A stretch of 64,000 nt of DNA from Phytoseiulus persimilis (GCA_037576195.1 CM075103.1:18166001-18230000); one strand, 5' to 3'. Positions 36,447-51,189 are shown, counted from the stretch's first letter. A program made the numbers and translations. The notes: generated from the letters alone by a model not told the origin.

Positions 36447-38034
36447 ATTGATAACGTAAACAACAACAATATAAGCTTAAAGTAGGGCGGAGGAGAGACT
36501 CGCTGATGGGGTTCACGACGACAACAACCATGACTAGTATCGAGTTGTAGTAGGAAAGCTCCGAAGAATTTTCGACACCGAGTCAGCGAAAGTAACAACG
36601 GAACGAGCGAAGGACCGAAAAGAAGACACCCGATAAGAGAACTCGCTTCTGACCGTCGCCAACACCACCAGCATCACAGACACTTCAATTACCGAAATCG
36701 AGAACGATTTTCACAAACCCTGACAACCCCCACCAACACTTTATCAACAAGGAGAAACGGATTGAAATAAACCATCTCAACGATTTTGAAATGAAGTCCG
36801 AGTGCGTGCCCCGCATGCGGGGAAGCGATCTTCGACTCCATTCTAACTATTAGCAACTGTAGGATACAATATACAATTGTGTACGATTATGAGCTGAATG
36901 ATGGAAATAATGACGACGATGATGATGACATTCGCCCCCTCCCATCACTTGCCCTGCTGTCCCAGTGATGACGTGCGCAACTTCCGACCTTTTTAGCGGA
37001 AAGTAAAGGAGGAATGAAGCGGAAAGGGGAAAGTTGAGGCTTGAAAGGCAGTACGAGTGGAAATCAATAAATAGAAACACTAGAGTTGAACTCACCAAAG
37101 AAAACGTTTCCTTATTCTGACCTGCATCCTCGATCGGGAATGAAAGGTCTGCTAAGCAGGACGCATTGTCCCTTTGAATCGGCAGGTGTCAGCACCCATA
37201 CGTGATATGCGTCAACGGACGGGTGAACTCGCGACTAGATGTCTTTCACGGGTCCTACAGGGTGTTCGGGGAGACATACGTTTGCTCACTTTCAGCTCAC
37301 TGAGTGTGCTCGTGTAGGTTCCGAAGCGATTTATTCTTATCGGTTGCTGTGCACGCTCCGAAGACGCTAGGTCGCCCTTCATATGGTATTTCGAAGCTCT
37401 ATCACCTGGCCACGGGGACAGACTCAGATCCCCGACCCTGATTCTCAACCGGAGGGCGTATAATTCGAAGGCAGCGCGATATTCGTCACCTTGGAACAAT
37501 CGATTCAGAGGCCAACCTCTGTGTTGTGCAACGAATTATCGTTCCGTGACGTTGATCCCGGACTGACTCGCGCAGCATAGGGACGGTGGAAGAACTTCAG
37601 CGGAAATGAACACAGTTCGAATCGACCCGATGGCCGCAGCAAGCTGGGGTGCATTGAGCATTTCGACGCGTGTAGTTTGACACCGAGCCCGACTGGGACT
37701 GCGGAGTCGTTTTCCGACGCTTCCAGAGCGCTTGTGACTCGATCCGGCAAGCTTCCGAAAGAAGCAACTCCTCGCTGCGTCCTCAGCTCCCTTCCGATCT
37801 TCACACATTTCAGTTGAATTTTCCGCACTCAGATGTGAGGATTATCCACCCGTATCGACATTGAACAAGGAAAGCTCCGGTTCAGAGTCGGAAACTCGGA
37901 CCAGGAAGTCGCAGAAAGTAATATCAGGACTGCATGTGATCGAGAGGTGATTGCTCCGGGGCTTGCGATGCGAGAGCCAGAATTCGGAGATACAGCGCTC
38001 ATCCGTTACAGGCATCCAGAGTGAGGAGGGTGAG

Positions 38035-38049
38035 CCCCCCCCCCCCCCC
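38035..38049. repeat. Poly(C) run of 15
   Basis: Fifteen consecutive C bases. Runs like this are prone to length errors in assembly. Confidence 0.95.
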
Positions 38050-38518
38050 ACGCGCCGCTGTTCTCCTTATCTTAACAATGGATTCCTCGAATCAGACATG
38101 AGACTGTCTGCGGGTTCAGAAGAGGCGTTCTACAGGCCCTGCCGACGTTTTGCGAAGTGTCGGCCTGCACCACAGCTCCCGAAGGCTGAATGTATCGCGA
38201 ATTTCTGTGGGAGAATGTTTGCATCAATCTCGAAGGAAATAGTCCGAAGCCGATCCGGGGGATCGATGTGACAGCCGACTCCTGGATAACGAATTCAATC
38301 TTGCGCTCTTCAACCTCTGTTGATCGATACGCGGTGGCATGAGCTGATATTTCAGCCGGATGACCTCAACCCGGTTGGTTCAACTTGGAGATTCATACTT
38401 CGCTCATTCATTTGGCTCGGATGCTGCTCCATGTTGCTGAAATCAGCCTCCGCCACGCTTGACGAGCTCAGGTATTCGAGCTACCTGGATAAATGTCTGA
38501 CGAAATCGACCCCCAGCT

Positions 38519-38558
38519 GGATTCGAACGCCTCGTTACGACGCTCGATCAAACCGCCA
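38519..38558 (-). repeat. Second tRNA-like SINE head
   Basis: The minus strand carries an A-box-like TGGCGGTTTGATCGAGCG (38541-38558) and a B box CGTTCGAATCC (38519-38529). The pattern resembles the copy at 31.6 kb (GATGGCG-x-GGT-x-GAGCG, then GTTCGAATCC). It is degenerate and has no cloverleaf. Confidence 0.32.
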
Positions 38559-39399
38559 TCAGTCACGATCCGTTTAGCTCGATCAGGCTCTTGCTGACAC
38601 TGTTCTACGAAATTTCGTTTTCGCAGCTCAGATGGTCCTACAGTAGAACCTCTATTTGTATCAACCTCCATTATACCAGTTTCCGATTTTCAACCGTCAA
38701 TTAGATCAATTCTGGACTGTATCAACCTCGATCTTCTCAACCTGTAGCTCAACCTCAATCAGATCTAGCCCGCTGGATGCACCACGGATGCACGGAACGA
38801 CATATCTGCAGAATCTTCATTCAGGGAACGCTCAAAGTCGCATAGAACATTAGGGGGATTCCTCGAGATTTTTTTTTCATGCTCATAGAGGAGAGAGAAA
38901 TGCTTGTTGCAAACACCAGGAATCCTTGCCTCGAGATCTCGTCGACTCCATTTCGGCATGCCGTCGCTCTCCTGAAAGTTTCTCGAAGCCACCTGAGAGC
39001 TTTTGCTCGAAGCCTTCGGGGCCGGATTGTGAAAAAGGCAGAATCATCTTCGAATAACCTGAATACCTGCCAGATCTGTTCCTGAGAATATTTTTGGAAC
39101 AATCCGATGGACTCTTGATCCGGAGAACGGCCCCGAAAATTCTATTTTATCTGGGACACGCTGCGTCTCCGAACCTAGGTTTTGTCAGTCTCCAATATAT
39201 CAACGAATTGTGACATCCATTATTGAGACGATCAGGCCTTCACTGCGTTTTATCCAGTAAGTCGATTCCGTCATCCGAAAGTTCTCCGATGTTGTTTGCG
39301 TTAATTTCGGAAGTCAATGACGAATCTGGAGCCGCGATGTTTTCTTCAACTGTTCTCGGTGGTGGCGCCGATATCAACGGGCCCAATGAATCACAGGAT

Positions 39400-40240
39400 C
39401 ACTGGGATCGAGCCCGAAGTGAGGTTATTACAACCTCCACTTTGAGATGAATGGAGTGACGAGGACTCCTGAGATGAACTTCATACTGCGCCCTGACTCC
39501 TGTCCAGTGTAGAAACTCTTCGTCACCTCCGAAGACGAGCTCTACGATGACGTACACCAAACTGTCTCCAGCCATTGCTCCAAACGGCTCCCATGAAACT
39601 GCATGGGCGAGGCGCTCACAGAAAGCAGCTCCATCCTTCATAGGTATGATTCGACTGCGAGGGCTCCCACATCGCAGGGTGAAACCGTTCCGATGATCTG
39701 ATGACGCTCCTTCTCCACCGAGAGTCATGAATCCGTGAGGTTCCCCTGGAATGTGCATCCTGTTTCGGGTACGAATTGGCAGATTCCAGGACAAATCCAA
39801 ATTTGGTCAGAGACCAATGGGCTCGACTCCGAGGGGTCTGGCGCAGTGTTTTCCGGAATTCCCCGCAGAGTCAGGCAACCCATCGCGGCAGCTGCGAAGA
39901 GGATCTCGCGACAATACGGGGACGTAGTTCCTCCATCGACATCGACACTGAGCTAGAGAACGCATAATGTGAAACAGGAAATAATTGAGAGCAAGCGAGA
40001 CACCGGTCGACCCGCGTTGGTTCGAATCGAGTAGAACTATCGTATCATCAGCATAAGATACTGCCCTGAGCTTCGAGGGAAGAGAGTGTTCGCGGAGGTT
40101 AGCAGAGAGTCAATGTTTACGATGAATAAGAAGGGACCCGAAACTGCGCCCCGAGGCACTCCCGCTCCTACCTCATGACCCATCGTGCGAAGCTCACCGA
40201 GGTGTCCATAGAGTCGACAGCCGGAAATACATATAACACC
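39400..40240 (-). pseudogene. Decayed non-LTR (LINE) reverse transcriptase
   Basis: On the minus strand the palm motif GVPRGAVSGPFLFIVNIDSL (DNA 40103-40162) matches the GVPQGSVLGPLLF signature of LINE reverse transcriptases. About 36 codons later comes the catalytic box SYADDTIVLLDS (DNA near 40041-40055). A one-base frameshift separates the two, so the enzyme is broken. The spacing is right for a Jockey/CR1-like element. An open minus frame from 39800 down to 39399 may be its continuation, but I cannot match it. Upstream the AFD motif is not clear; an insertion near 40.25-40.6 kb could explain that. Confidence 0.65.
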
Positions 40241-43200
40241 AGGAGATGGTAGCCGTGATGCCCGAACGCGTGGAAAAAAACGATGTTCTCAGATTACGCT
40301 GGAACACCACTCAGCGTGATCTACAGGATCAAACTAGAGGATCGGTCAACTTTCCGTCGGAATTGTTCAGTCTGAAGTTGACTCGGATGGAAAAACAATG
40401 TTCTCAGATAACGCGGTCAGACAATCGGATGACTTGGAAAGGTGCAGGAATCGAATGGGACGATCTGATCAGCGCTCCTGCCGTCGACATCGAATCAAAC
40501 AATCTCACTGACCGCGGTCTCTGTAGAACCTCTCCTGATGAGGGGAAGGAGTATCACCACTTCTGAAGTGAGGTTCGGCCCGGATACGGCAGCGCGGGGG
40601 TTTCGCAAATCCATGATCATACAGATAGCGTCCATCGAAGACTTCCCGCGATTCTCGCGTTCGCGTTCATCTGTCCTCGAAATCCCCAACCGATTCCGCC
40701 CTGATATACATATAAGCCGACAGATCATCTTAACTGCACTCTACATGCATGTGATTTTTGAATGAGGGAAATTCGCATTGTCCAATTTTCGGGTTGGAGG
40801 AGAAGATTCCGTCGTCGATCTGGTTTTTTTCGCTCATCGACACATTTTGCCTCCGATTCTATTGCACTTGAGCTCATGCACGACACCCTTGGCAATCTAT
40901 CATCGTATACAGCAGCTCGGAGAGGTGATGTCTGATGTTGATAAGCTCGTGGCCACCAGGATTTCTCGAGCCCGGCTCTGCCATTGTAGTCCTGAGCGAT
41001 CAGCGCCCTTCGGAACGCCAAGGCAAACGTGAAGAATCGAGCGGGAAGTTGGGAGCGATGGGAAAAGAAACATACGACCGGATCGCGTTGACGGAATGTT
41101 CATATGAAGTTGAGTTTGCTCACGCCCATTGCTAACGGGGCTCTTCGAATGAGTGGCTTCTCGGATTTTCCAGAACCAGAAGGGAGGCATATCGACAGAA
41201 TCTCTAAGGTGAAGCGAAGTTGAGCATATTGGAACCTAGGCGCTTCAATTTCTGGTTGGCGCAAGACCCCTGATCTATGATTTTTTCGGTGATTTCTTTT
41301 CGGTCGAAGATTTCTCGGTCGTCACTCCCTCAAGAATGATGTACGGATTTGGAACCGTTTGTGATACTTCGTTAGGCGTTTCCAGCCGCGGAAGCTTGAG
41401 GAACACAGTGATACTTATCGCAGCTTCTGTTTTCAAGCTGCTCCGTGTGAAATGCCTATCTTCGCTCATTTGAACTACATCCGAACAACATTCGAGCGCG
41501 CGAACACTGTACTCCCCATTCATCCATTCTTCTGAGCGGATCCGCAGTTTTTTTATGTAGTGGAGCCAAGCAAGCGTGAAAGCAAGCTTGGCCTCGGCTC
41601 CGTCGACTCCAGTCGCCCCAGGGAAGAGATGTCATCTTCGCAGCGAAGCCGTCGCTCTCCTCCGTTGCCACAGTCTCTTCGACGTCTGTCTTGTTGAAGA
41701 CGGGCATCTCATTCGGAATCTGTGGTTGAATGCTCCATCCGGAAGACTGGCTAATTTCGCTGGAATTTCCACGACCTTTACCTCCGTTCACGAGAGTGGA
41801 TCGGCGCCTGGCGAGAATCTAATGAACGGCGAATTGTTGATCTCGTTGGTCAAACGCTTGTTCGCCCGATAACGATCAACAATGGCGGGGAAATCCGTGG
41901 CAGAAACCCCCGTGTCCCTATCGAAACGCTCTTCGTATCTGTCTCCCACGCGTCGAATTGCTTCCAGCGGTTTGAGTAAATGTGGCTATGGGTTTAGATC
42001 GGGCGGTCGGTGTTCTCCCGCACACCAGCTGCTCGTCCGAGGTGCGGGTCACCTTCTTCCTTTCCGAGATTTCCTCTCGATCGTCTCCATGCGTGGTCGC
42101 GGTCGCCGTCATCGATGTCGATGATCGCGTTGACATCGCGGACGTGAGCGCCGGCACAGCCGGTATTCAACGCTCGATTCGAACGGCGGCGCACGTGAAC
42201 CTCGCTGATGCGCTCGCTAACGACGCTGCCGATTGAGTTCATCGGTCTTCAATTCATTCATAACTGCATCCCGAATGACGCCGGTTCAAGCTCAGGGAGC
42301 AGATAACGACATGGGGACGAGAACGCAGATGACACAGTCGGGGAGGCGAAACCCGGTTGAGCAGAATTATGTAGCGATGGCGTTCGCATGTATTTGGGAG
42401 CCAGCAATCAAAGATGCATCCTAAGAAAAACTCACGACATTTATGAATTTACCGGGTGACGATTTTTCCCACGGCACCACCTTGGTACATCAACCCTTCA
42501 GCCGAATTCCCTCAGCGAGCAAGCGAGCGAGCAATCAATCTCACTCACTCGCTCGCCCGGCTGGCCGTGCGGTCGATTTCGACCCACTCGATTCCGCTCA
42601 AGATGTAACTCTATTGCGCTCTCGTTTGCATACAAAGCTTCGACTCGCTAATTCTTTCCCAGGGCTAATCTGAGAAGGGTGCAACGGTAAACACGTCCGT
42701 ACACTCCGATGATCGGTTGCTTGTGCGAGAAAGCCTCCTGATTGGGGAAGTTATTCCGAGATGTTACCACTTGAACATGCGCAAAGTTCCCGACACCCAT
42801 GGCGCGAGTCAAGCCAATGGCGCGGCTCAATCTCTACGCTCGCGCGGCACCCACCTCACGTTCGGCGTTGAGCAGCCTGTGAGATAAGTATTCGAGGGAA
42901 ACATGGAACAGCTCGACGATTGCCACACTTCGAGCGATCTTGGATGTTCGCATCGCGTCTTCAATACGTTGAGATGGAGTGATGCTCCAGTGCCGGCAGC
43001 TCGTCGGCCTTATGGCCAGCATTCCATCTCGGCTCGGAGCTCCGGCACACGCCCGAAAATAACGGTAGCTTGAGGTTTCCGGAGAAGCGATATTGCATGC
43101 GACTGTTGTCTCCGTAGCAGGCGGCGGAGATTCGTTCTGTGACGTGGTCTATCAGCGATTTCGCCTGCAGCAAATTCCGGAGCGTTTTGAGATTCTCAGT

Positions 43201-46200
43201 AGTTCCGATGAATTTTGCTTTGATGCATCACTGGAGGAAAGTTTTTGATGTTGAGATCTGTCATACCCATACGTTGTCGACACCCGAACAGTATTCTCAG
43301 TCTCCAGCTGAGGCCTCTGATACGACAGCATGTTACCTCCTCTGCTACTTTCACTCTGGACCGAGAGGCGATATCCTTACAGGTACTTTCTGAGAACGAC
43401 CTGGGCGGAAACCGCGGAAGGATCGCTCCGAACTACCTCCTTTCCGTTTCCCGGAGGGTTGCCGCTGGCACGTCGGTGGCCATCGAACTTTTCCTCTTGC
43501 CCGTCTCCAATTTTCAGAGGATGGCTTCTCCTTGGAGATACTTCGCTCGGGGCGGAATTCAGAGGATCCCGAGACTCCCGCTCGCTTCGTTGCGGGGGAA
43601 CGGCGGAAGCGACGGTGAGGGAACCAGCGAGGGAGCGGAGGTGGAGCTATAGCGGGAAATAATCAATTCCCCCGTCCACAAGGAGAATTGGGTTCGCTGA
43701 CTCGGAGCGGTGTGAGGTGAACTCCGGCGGAACGGAGCCAAAACAAGGGTAAAGCGTAGCGCACCTCATCAAGTAAACGTTTGTTCTGTGACGCTCATGC
43801 TGAGTTTCGCTCGCGGACGGAAAGTTGTATTCACGGCCGCGTGGAGTAAGTTTTTATTCCACTCTGCGCACTGCGTGCGTCCGCGCGAATAGAGCCTCTG
43901 TGAGTGAAGGAAAGCGACGTGACCCGAAAAGAAAACAACGTATCCGGTCGGCGCTCCGGACGCCGAATCAAAAGTTGCAGAGATAGATATTAGGACGGCA
44001 AAGATCAGCCAGGTGCCTGCGGAGCAATTTGTCGCTCGGCTCGTATTTTGTTTGCTGAGACGCAATTCGAAAGGAAGACACGGCTTCGATTTCTTTGTTC
44101 GCTTTCTGTTGGTGTTGCGTTGACGTGTGAACATTTTGATGAGTCGTCGGCTTCTACTGATTCTCAAGTCGGCGTCTCCGTCGTCGTCGTCGTTGTAGCT
44201 GTTCACGCAGCCACTGACATCTTTCTTCGCCGGTCGGATGTCGAAGTGCGGATACGGCGCCCGCTCCACCGGCGGCTGAAAGCGATTGTACACAGATAGA
44301 TGGCCAACGATTTTTTCTTCGTTCCGAGTGTCTCCGTCGCGTCAGTCAGTCGCGGAATCGATTAGTCCTCCATGGTCAGGTGGTGGCCGTTCCCTCGCTA
44401 GTCGTTCTGTCCTTGGAGTATCAATTTGATCCTTCATTTGTTCAACTTTACTCTTTCCGGGCTATCTCATCTGGACACTCCGATGCCTACCCGAGGGCGA
44501 GGGTTCCTGGGCGGCCGCCTGGGAAAGGTATCCGCTGGGGGGTAAGAAAACACATTGCATGATGGATAGAACAACGATACCGTTCGTTCGTCTTGGAGTC
44601 GACGATGAGGGAATTGTCTGGGATAGAACGAATGAGCGGAAGAGCTGACTCATGGATGATAGGTGAACAGACTGTTCTTAGGTGGATGAAATGGTTGGGA
44701 AAATAGTTTCTTCGATTGGTTCTTAATTCCCGTCCATTTCAGAGGTGGATTCTTCGTATTCGCAGATCCTTCTTGGTTCTCGATTTCCCACCGTCTTGGG
44801 AAATTCTTCCTCGCATTCCAGAACCACGTGTGGGCCGAATCCGCGGGCGCCACGTCGGGCGCGTTCCGTGTCGATGGATGGATCGCGAGTGCGTTGTAGG
44901 AGAAGCAGGGTGTCGATTGGACGGATGTATTCAAACGAAAGCTGGATATGTAATGAAGAGCATGATGGAAAAGTGGGCATCGAATCAACGGGAAGCTGGG
45001 AATTAACGGAGTGGTGCAGAAACAGGGCGTCGAATGGATGGATTCCTGAAGGATCGGGTTATCGAATGAATGGAATCATGAAAAGTTGGAGTATAGAATG
45101 AATGCATGAGAGGCCTCTCTAACTGATGTAGTTAGAGTTTTCGGGCGTGAAGTATCTTGATGCAGGAAGGATTCCTGCTCATGAGGAGTGTTTCTACTCA
45201 GTGAGCAGGGCGCTTGGTGTGGCGAAGATTGTGATTAGTCACAGCAAACGCGTAGAAACGAAGTTGATGAGGGGTCCTCGAGATGAGCTTCGCCGCGCAT
45301 GTCTTGCACACAATCACTCATCACGCACAATCGGTCTTTCGGACATTAGATAATTGCGCGTTCCAGGGCAACGTCGTAAATAAGGAGGCATCCATTGATA
45401 TCTCAGGCCCCTTCCCTGCTACGTTTCCAGCATCGGGCCTCTGTGGCGCACGAAAGACGTGCTCGAAATTGCGGATGGTTCATTGAGTCATTATGAAGAT
45501 CTTGCCTGGATTGTTTCCGATGGTTGATGAGTGAGTCGAACAATCGATCTTTTGGAGTGGATAGTGTGATCAACAGAGTTAGGATCGAGTCCTCGGAATG
45601 GAAGAATTTCGGAACAATTGAGAAGAGAAAACATGAAGGGCAAAATCGGGAATCACGAGAAAATGGAAGACTGCTGCAGTGAGCAGGCAAGGTAGATATC
45701 AGAAATTTTCCTCAGTTCAAAGTCCTTTCGGATTCGGCTGATCTTCGAGTTGACGGGGGCTCTATCGATTCTCATCCCTCGAGCAAGCGAGTGAGCGAGA
45801 TGCCAGCATGGCAACAACAATAGCACCACCCACAGAAATGAAGTTATGAAACTGTCTGCGGGAATGATGAACTCGTGCTCTTTCATGAGGTCTCTGTCAC
45901 TTGGTGGCCACAGTCGTCTTCGCTCATTCCCCGAAGTAACTCACGCTCACCCGACTACACTCGAGCAGCACAATCAGTCAATGCCGTCGTTGCGGCTGAT
46001 CGTCGGGATGATCCGTCATGCGAGCATAGGCGCATGCATGTCCTTCAGAGCTCTCCGCTGAAGTATGCTAGCCATGGCCCAGCTCCCGCTCTCCCCGCTC
46101 GCCTTCTTCTTCTTCTAGTGTCCGCCGTATTTGGGTCGGAGTCGTTCTCCGCCAGAGTAACGGGGATACCTGTGTAGCGTCGGGCCGGAGCTCGAACAAC

Positions 46201-48011
46201 CCGAGATGTTTCCGCTCCTCCTTCCATCTTCCGGGTCAGCAGGTATCGAACTTTCGACTTATTTCAGATGCGAGCGAGAGACGCTTGGAAGCTCCTGAGG
46301 GAAGCGCCGGGACAGTCACGACAGAGTGTGCCGAGGAACTCCGGCTCCGACTCGGGCTGGTTACGGGAGGACGCAACAGCGAAGAGACGGTCTCACCGGA
46401 CTGATCCAAGGCTTCTTTCCTCTCGACTGATGGTGGTTCTTGTTGGTTGGCGTTAAATTTCTTCAGTGGTCGCCTGCGGTGGAGTTGATCGATCGATCGA
46501 TGTGTCTGCTTGCGCTTGATTCTTGCCTGCACGGCTCTCGCTATCCAGCCTCGTTGTGCGCGTGGTCATCCGAACGATCGAGACCCCGAAAAAGAGACGA
46601 CGACAACAACGTACAGAAGAAAACCATCGCGGCGGGCGACGGGACACGTTTTGCGCCACGGCTGCTGGCGTTGCCCGTCCGTCGCTTCGTACGCTTGCCT
46701 CCGTAAGCTCCGAGCCGGCCGCTGGCTGGTGCGGCAGCCGCGACGTGAACGATTGAGTGAGCACATGATCCATTTTAGAAGATCCTCGCTCGACATGCGA
46801 CCCGACCAATCGGCGAGATGGGCAGCCAACGAGCGACAATTGTTCGCCGCCGACCTGCTCAAAAGATGAAAACGACGAAGAAGATTATCATCATCATACG
46901 GCACCAGCGCCGCGGCAGGAGTCTCATAATCCGAGAAGGCTGAGCCAATGGAAAACGAAATAAAGCAATCATCATGACCAGCGACATTACGATCCATCAA
47001 AATGGCGCGCAACCATTAACACCCTGCCTTTCGCCTGCACAGCATTCGTTTTTGTTATCCGAGTTGACAGGCCAACAGACCGATTCAAGATGTTCTTTCG
47101 CTTCCCTATCGCGCGTCTCATTGTGTCCAACTGATGCTCAATCCAGTGACGTCGTCGAATCGAGCGGGGGCACGGGGAGAACTTCCTGGAAACAGATTCG
47201 AAGTGCATCACGGGCTGAGCTGTCAGGAGGTATCAATGCCGAGTCCGGAATTTCGAAAACGAGTATCTGCTTACTTCAGAAACACGACTTCAGAACAAAC
47301 GTCTTCGTCCGATCTCGACATTCAGCGCCGTAACATCGATATACCGTCTGCTTGAAACCTTGAGCGGCTAGCTTCGGCGAGAGACATCTCATGACAACTC
47401 CTTCATCGTTCCGGAGCATACATGAAACCGGGCGTTCACTCGTTCGACATTCTCCGAGACCGGCTCTGATAGAGGGAAGTCATAATTATAGACGCCGCCG
47501 GTAATGATGATTGGAGCCCGTACGCTTCAGGTATTATTAGTTGATTCTCCCACGAACCCGATTTGAGTGATGTAACGGCTAACTGAAGCCTGGAAGATCA
47601 GGCACTATTCGATCCGTGAATTCGCGCCATGCATCAATCCATTGAAGGATTAGCGGGGGGATGGATGGGTTGAATAATTCCTCGTCTCCAAGCGGACCGA
47701 GAAACTCGACCATCGAAGACTCATTCATCCATCTGCCTACATGGATAAATGAACCGTGGGATGACTTTTACCTCAACTTCCATTGGGATGAGTCACGCTT
47801 GATCTTCCAGGTTCTGGTGATCACGCGGGAAGCTGCACCAATGCTGGAGAGAGCATAAGCACGTTCGTTCCGGATTTGGACTTCTGCTCGGAAAGTGGGC
47901 GCCCTAGAGAAAAAAAATCATGGACGGTCCTCTCCAGGATCTGGAAATCCCGATTGAAGGCAAGGCAACAACCTCGTGTACCTCCCGATTTCGGAGAATC
48001 TCGATCGATCG

Positions 48012-48317
48012 CTACGGAAGCACGTCAAGAACCTTCAGGATCGAACCTTGCCAGACGAATGAATCATCGGACACAGGGTATTCGTGGAATCGATTTTCCG
48101 AGTTCGTGGTGCAATGATTCCCAGATGTGGTTCCAGGATACCGGCAGTAGATCTTGTTCAGCATCGTGGTTCGCTTACCATACCGAACGACCCAATCGAG
48201 AAGTGACGGATGGAGACTCATAGAAGCGTCTACTAACCCGCGATGTGTGATGAGTCCGGTGCTCACTGAATTGATGGTTGACGGTGAACTTCGTGACCTC
48301 GTCATTCTCCAGATCAT
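48012..48317 (-). pseudogene. Second relic of the repeated element seen at 51 kb
   Basis: The minus-strand frame contains an SxPSTxN segment ending in GLVDAS, alignable to the 51-kb frame, then SLLDWVVRYG. The match is short and the flanks are not alignable by eye, so it is listed as a likely relic only. Confidence 0.22.
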
Positions 48318-48500
48318 CGAGGTCGAGGGGGGGCTGTTTCATAAGGAATCTCGCTGTACCACTAGCCTCAATGGAATGATTCTGAGATTGGTTTCAATTA
48401 TTCTGAGCACAAATTCAGTTTCAATTTCGGAACGAAAGAGTATCGCCAGTATCATCCCTGAAACATTCGATCCAGATTCGGGGAATCCGGCTGCTCTCGG

Positions 48501-48511
48501 GGATCGAACCC
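48501..48511 (-). repeat. Third tRNA-like B box
   Basis: GGGTTCGATCC on the minus strand, with a loose A-box-like segment about 35 bases upstream (TCGCCAGCTCGCG). Probably another decayed SINE. Too degenerate to delimit. Confidence 0.28.
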
Positions 48512-51189
48512 GCGGCGTTGCCGAGTCCGTGCAACGCGAGCTGGCGACCTTCACCCTCGAACCGTGCAACGCTTCCGCTTCGCAGTTCCGCCTTCGTTCG
48601 GAAAACTACATTTGACTGTATTGACGATTTGGATACACTATGATTGAATGGCTCTATCTATGTATGCACCGCACATCAGAGCCGGAACGACGGAAGGATC
48701 TCTGCAAGACCGAGAAGGAACTCATGCGTAACCTCACGTGACCTGTACGCCCAAAACGGCGTGGCGCCCACCGATCAGAACTGCTTCTCGAGCAGCCTCC
48801 CTTGTCTATCGAAATGCTGAAGTTAAGACAACTCTGAGCATCGGCACCTTCGGATCACCCCAGGTCTACAATGGTGTTCATCAAATACCGGGGATTCATT
48901 TTCCGCACCGACATGGGTCAGGTGGGTTTGAGCATTCAATGGTTGCCGGACCCTATCCTGCTGTATTCTGGAGTATCAGCCCAAGCTGGAACTCGTACCG
49001 GATGGCACAAACAGCTGGCTACAGAGCATCACTTCCATCCGAAAAAGCGATCCATGATATGAGAGTCGGGCGCCGGGAATTCGGTCTCAAGATGCCACGC
49101 CAAGGCAGGAGTCGAGCGCAACCCTCCGGGAAATATCCTCAATTAGGGCTCGATGGCACGAACCGATGCCTGGATCATCTTCAACGAGCCGTCCTCAATG
49201 AGCTGAGTGACAGACAGGCGTCAACTGCAATATGATCGTCACCAATGATACCCGAGTGTCTCCAAGGCGAAAGTAGTCATTGTTTTGCTCGGCTCGGTTG
49301 CTGTGTAGCTTATGTGGTAGTTAGGCTAACGAGCAAAACCTCGACGATACATCCCCCGAGACGAAGGGATCAGCGAAACCCTTCAGCGCATCTGATCCCA
49401 GAGCTATCCGATGCTCCATTTTCCCGATCAACCCTTCCGACCGCCTTGCGAGCGATATCTCTGTGTGGATCGGGTGAACTCCCGCGCACATCCCTCTCGA
49501 GTACCTTTGCAGAGCTCCCGATCGTCGCCTTTGGAAACATTAGAATCATTTTCCTCCTGAACTCGTCCAAATCGGCCGACTCCCTGACCGATCCGTTGTG
49601 AGGGCTTTCGCGGGTGTTGACTTTATAGAAAACCCAGGGATGAGGTTCGAGACCGCCCGGACGTCGAATCATTCAAAGTACGAGATATTTTGAGGTCTCG
49701 GAATGGGAATATTTGAGCCCTCTGCTCGCGTGACATCTGAGAATGCGCATCGAGGAAAAGAGCGAGAAATCATGACGGGTGAAGGAATGGTCGGGAACGT
49801 TCGTCGTTCTTTCCGCCACGGCTCGCTAAAACCCGGACTCGGACTTCTGAGTCTAGCTCGAAGGCTTGCTGTGACTTCAGACTCAACAAATCCTCGAAAG
49901 ACGACATGCAGTAAGGTCCCATCAAACTCAAAATCCCAACATAATCTTCGCGATGTAACCTGGAGTAAGAGCGAGAGAACGATCGAACAAGACCGCGAAG
50001 CTGAAGAGAGAGAGTTTCAATTCGTCCTGTGGTTATCCGATCAAGCCCTCGAGAGCGGCTCAGGAAGAGAGACTTCTCGATGGGTTCTAGGACAGCACCC
50101 CAAGTTGAGCTTCTCCCCTACTTTCGGAACATCGCGACTCATGGAAGGTCCGAACTTTTTCTCTTCCCCGCCGTGTTCCGGGAATCTATTCTCAAAACCA
50201 CCGGGACCGCAATCACGCAACTTGGGAATCGAGAAGCAATGAGAAAGAGCCCGCACAGAACCAGACGCCGCGTGGAGTCCCATCCATGCGAAAACTCTCC
50301 GAGCGAGAAGAGCATTGTTTCGCCTTTTTACAAGAGCACATGTTTTATGTGCTTCAGCCACCGCTGTACATCAAAATCACATCGAAAGCTAAGTCTGTTG
50401 CTGCTCGATAGATCAGCAATTGTGTATCATCGTTGTATCCAGTACTCCGGAGCATCCGTGTGTCTCCCCGAGCACAATTCATTTCAGCTGGAGGGAGCGG
50501 AAGAGATGACATGACTGCGACGACCAGCAGCCTCAACTCACGGGGACATTGTCAACGTTCTGCTTCGTTTCAGGAGTTAACGAGTTTCTGATGAAAGCAT
50601 GCGCTCAAGAGCTCACTTGCGGTTCCAACGATCCTGGGATCACGAGTTCCACTGATCAGAAGCTTCAAAGAGAGAAAAGGTGAGAACCCAGAGCTCGAAT
50701 CGGGCGTTTCATTCAAATCTCTTCTGCTTTTACGAGAGTTCTGTACCTCACCTTCTCGAGTCCCAGTGCACGATCTCGGGACGCCGGGAACATTTGTTCC
50801 TTAGATGAGTTCGAGTGGAGAAGCTTCGTAGCGTAGAGCTCGAGAGTCCGGATCATGGGCATTCCCATTCGTTCTTCCCAGATACAGTGAAAACTCGTCG
50901 CAGCGGGGCTTGAGGGATCGGCGGGATCAGTTGCCAATTACGATGTATCGCGACGCCGAGTGCGAAACGGTTTTCTCCTGCAGGCTCCGTCTGGATGGTT
51001 TGAGAAACCACTCTTGCCCAAGTTTGCATTGCAGCGGCCATTGCTCGGTCCATCTCCAACTGTTGTTTTCCTGAAAGTTTGAGAGTTCAGGGCAATAGGA
51101 ATCATTTTTTTTCTCCTCTTTAGTCTGAATGGAACCGACTGAATGAGCCCAAAAGCGGCGTCTTTTATCAATGGGAGCGATAATCACGA

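Larger units (their letters stand above)
36800..39390. other. Intergenic stretch without a gene
   Basis: Downstream of optix I see only the later poly(A) signals, GAT triplets near 36.91 kb, the poly(C) run and one SINE-like head. Open frames here are short and unbiased. Confidence 0.5.

Noticed and set aside
41982..42236. Plus-strand frame ending NLADALANDAAD, recalling an RNase H C-terminal box
   Set aside because: Only one short motif, lacks the other catalytic blocks, and is in the opposite orientation to the nearby reverse transcriptase relic.
49703..50242. 179-codon plus-strand open frame
   Set aside because: A second plus frame is open over half of it and neither shows codon bias or a domain.
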